Assembly (NCBI GenBank): GCA_011800805.1
Contig: MPNW01000835.1
Location: forward strand, 18,495 to 61,172
Direction of reading: 5' to 3'
From: Hirudo medicinalis
Taxonomy: Eukaryota > Annelida > Clitellata > Hirudinida > Hirudinidae
DNA: 42,678 nt
Part shown: positions 42,668 through 42,678 of the stretch, piece after piece
Numbering within the stretch: the stretch's first letter is position 1
How the letters are laid out: every line of letters begins with the position of its first letter
The notes under the pieces: generated by a model
Told to the model about the DNA's origin: nothing
What the model saw: the letters and a program-made list of their open reading frames with translations, nothing else
Database searches by the model: none
Made by a program: the position numbers and the translations under genes

Positions 42668-42678
42668 CTGTTGGCCAA

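Overview
The window is animal genomic DNA: multi-exon genes with GT-AG introns, C2H2 zinc-finger genes, tRNA-derived SINEs and hAT-like miniature elements. The divergent, tandemly duplicated GT-A-type glycosyltransferases and overall gene style suggest a spiralian (lophotrochozoan) invertebrate, but I cannot name a species. The assembly is a short-read-style draft: there are Ns at 2183, 10553, 32582-32604 and 35562, and several contig ends fall in repeats.

Layout. (1) 231-9823, minus strand: unconventional myosin VI, 21 coding exons covering the motor, converter with reverse-gear insert, IQ region and the start of the tail. The 3' end runs off the window. The frame is open except for one apparent 1-nt loss in exon 13. 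(2) 9824-13176: intergenic space between two head-to-head genes, with a CpG-rich patch, minisatellite and a duplicated segment around an N. (3) 13177-23911, plus strand: a filamin-repeat protein, 34 exons, about 1,929 residues and about 19 Ig-filamin repeats. No CH actin-binding domain is visible. (4) 24630-27033, minus strand: a 12-finger C2H2 protein with two inferred 5' exons. (5) 27422-30742, plus strand: a 1,106-residue C2H2 protein encoded in one exon and transcribed divergently from (4). (6) 31987-42678, minus strand: a tandem cluster of at least three copies of a type II membrane glycosyltransferase-like gene (3 exons, 396 residues when intact). Copy A is frameshifted, copy B lacks its last exon in the assembly and copy C lacks its first exon. 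The cluster is interspersed with a 143-bp tandem array of tRNA-Glu(CUC)-like units, a related SINE tail and hAT-type ends.

The most unusual feature is in the introns of the myosin VI and filamin genes. They are loaded with trinucleotide repeats polarised with the direction of transcription rather than with the chromosome strand: sense GAT-type repeats sit just after 5' splice sites, and sense ATC/CAT-type repeats sit just before 3' splice sites. Several introns carry both complementary arms, and some acceptors have the repeat in place of a polypyrimidine tract. This suggests RNA hairpins that bridge intron ends.

Myosin VI and the filamin-like protein would both act on the actin cytoskeleton. 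The two zinc-finger proteins are probably nuclear DNA-binding proteins, and the glycosyltransferase family is probably Golgi-resident. No pathway links all of them.
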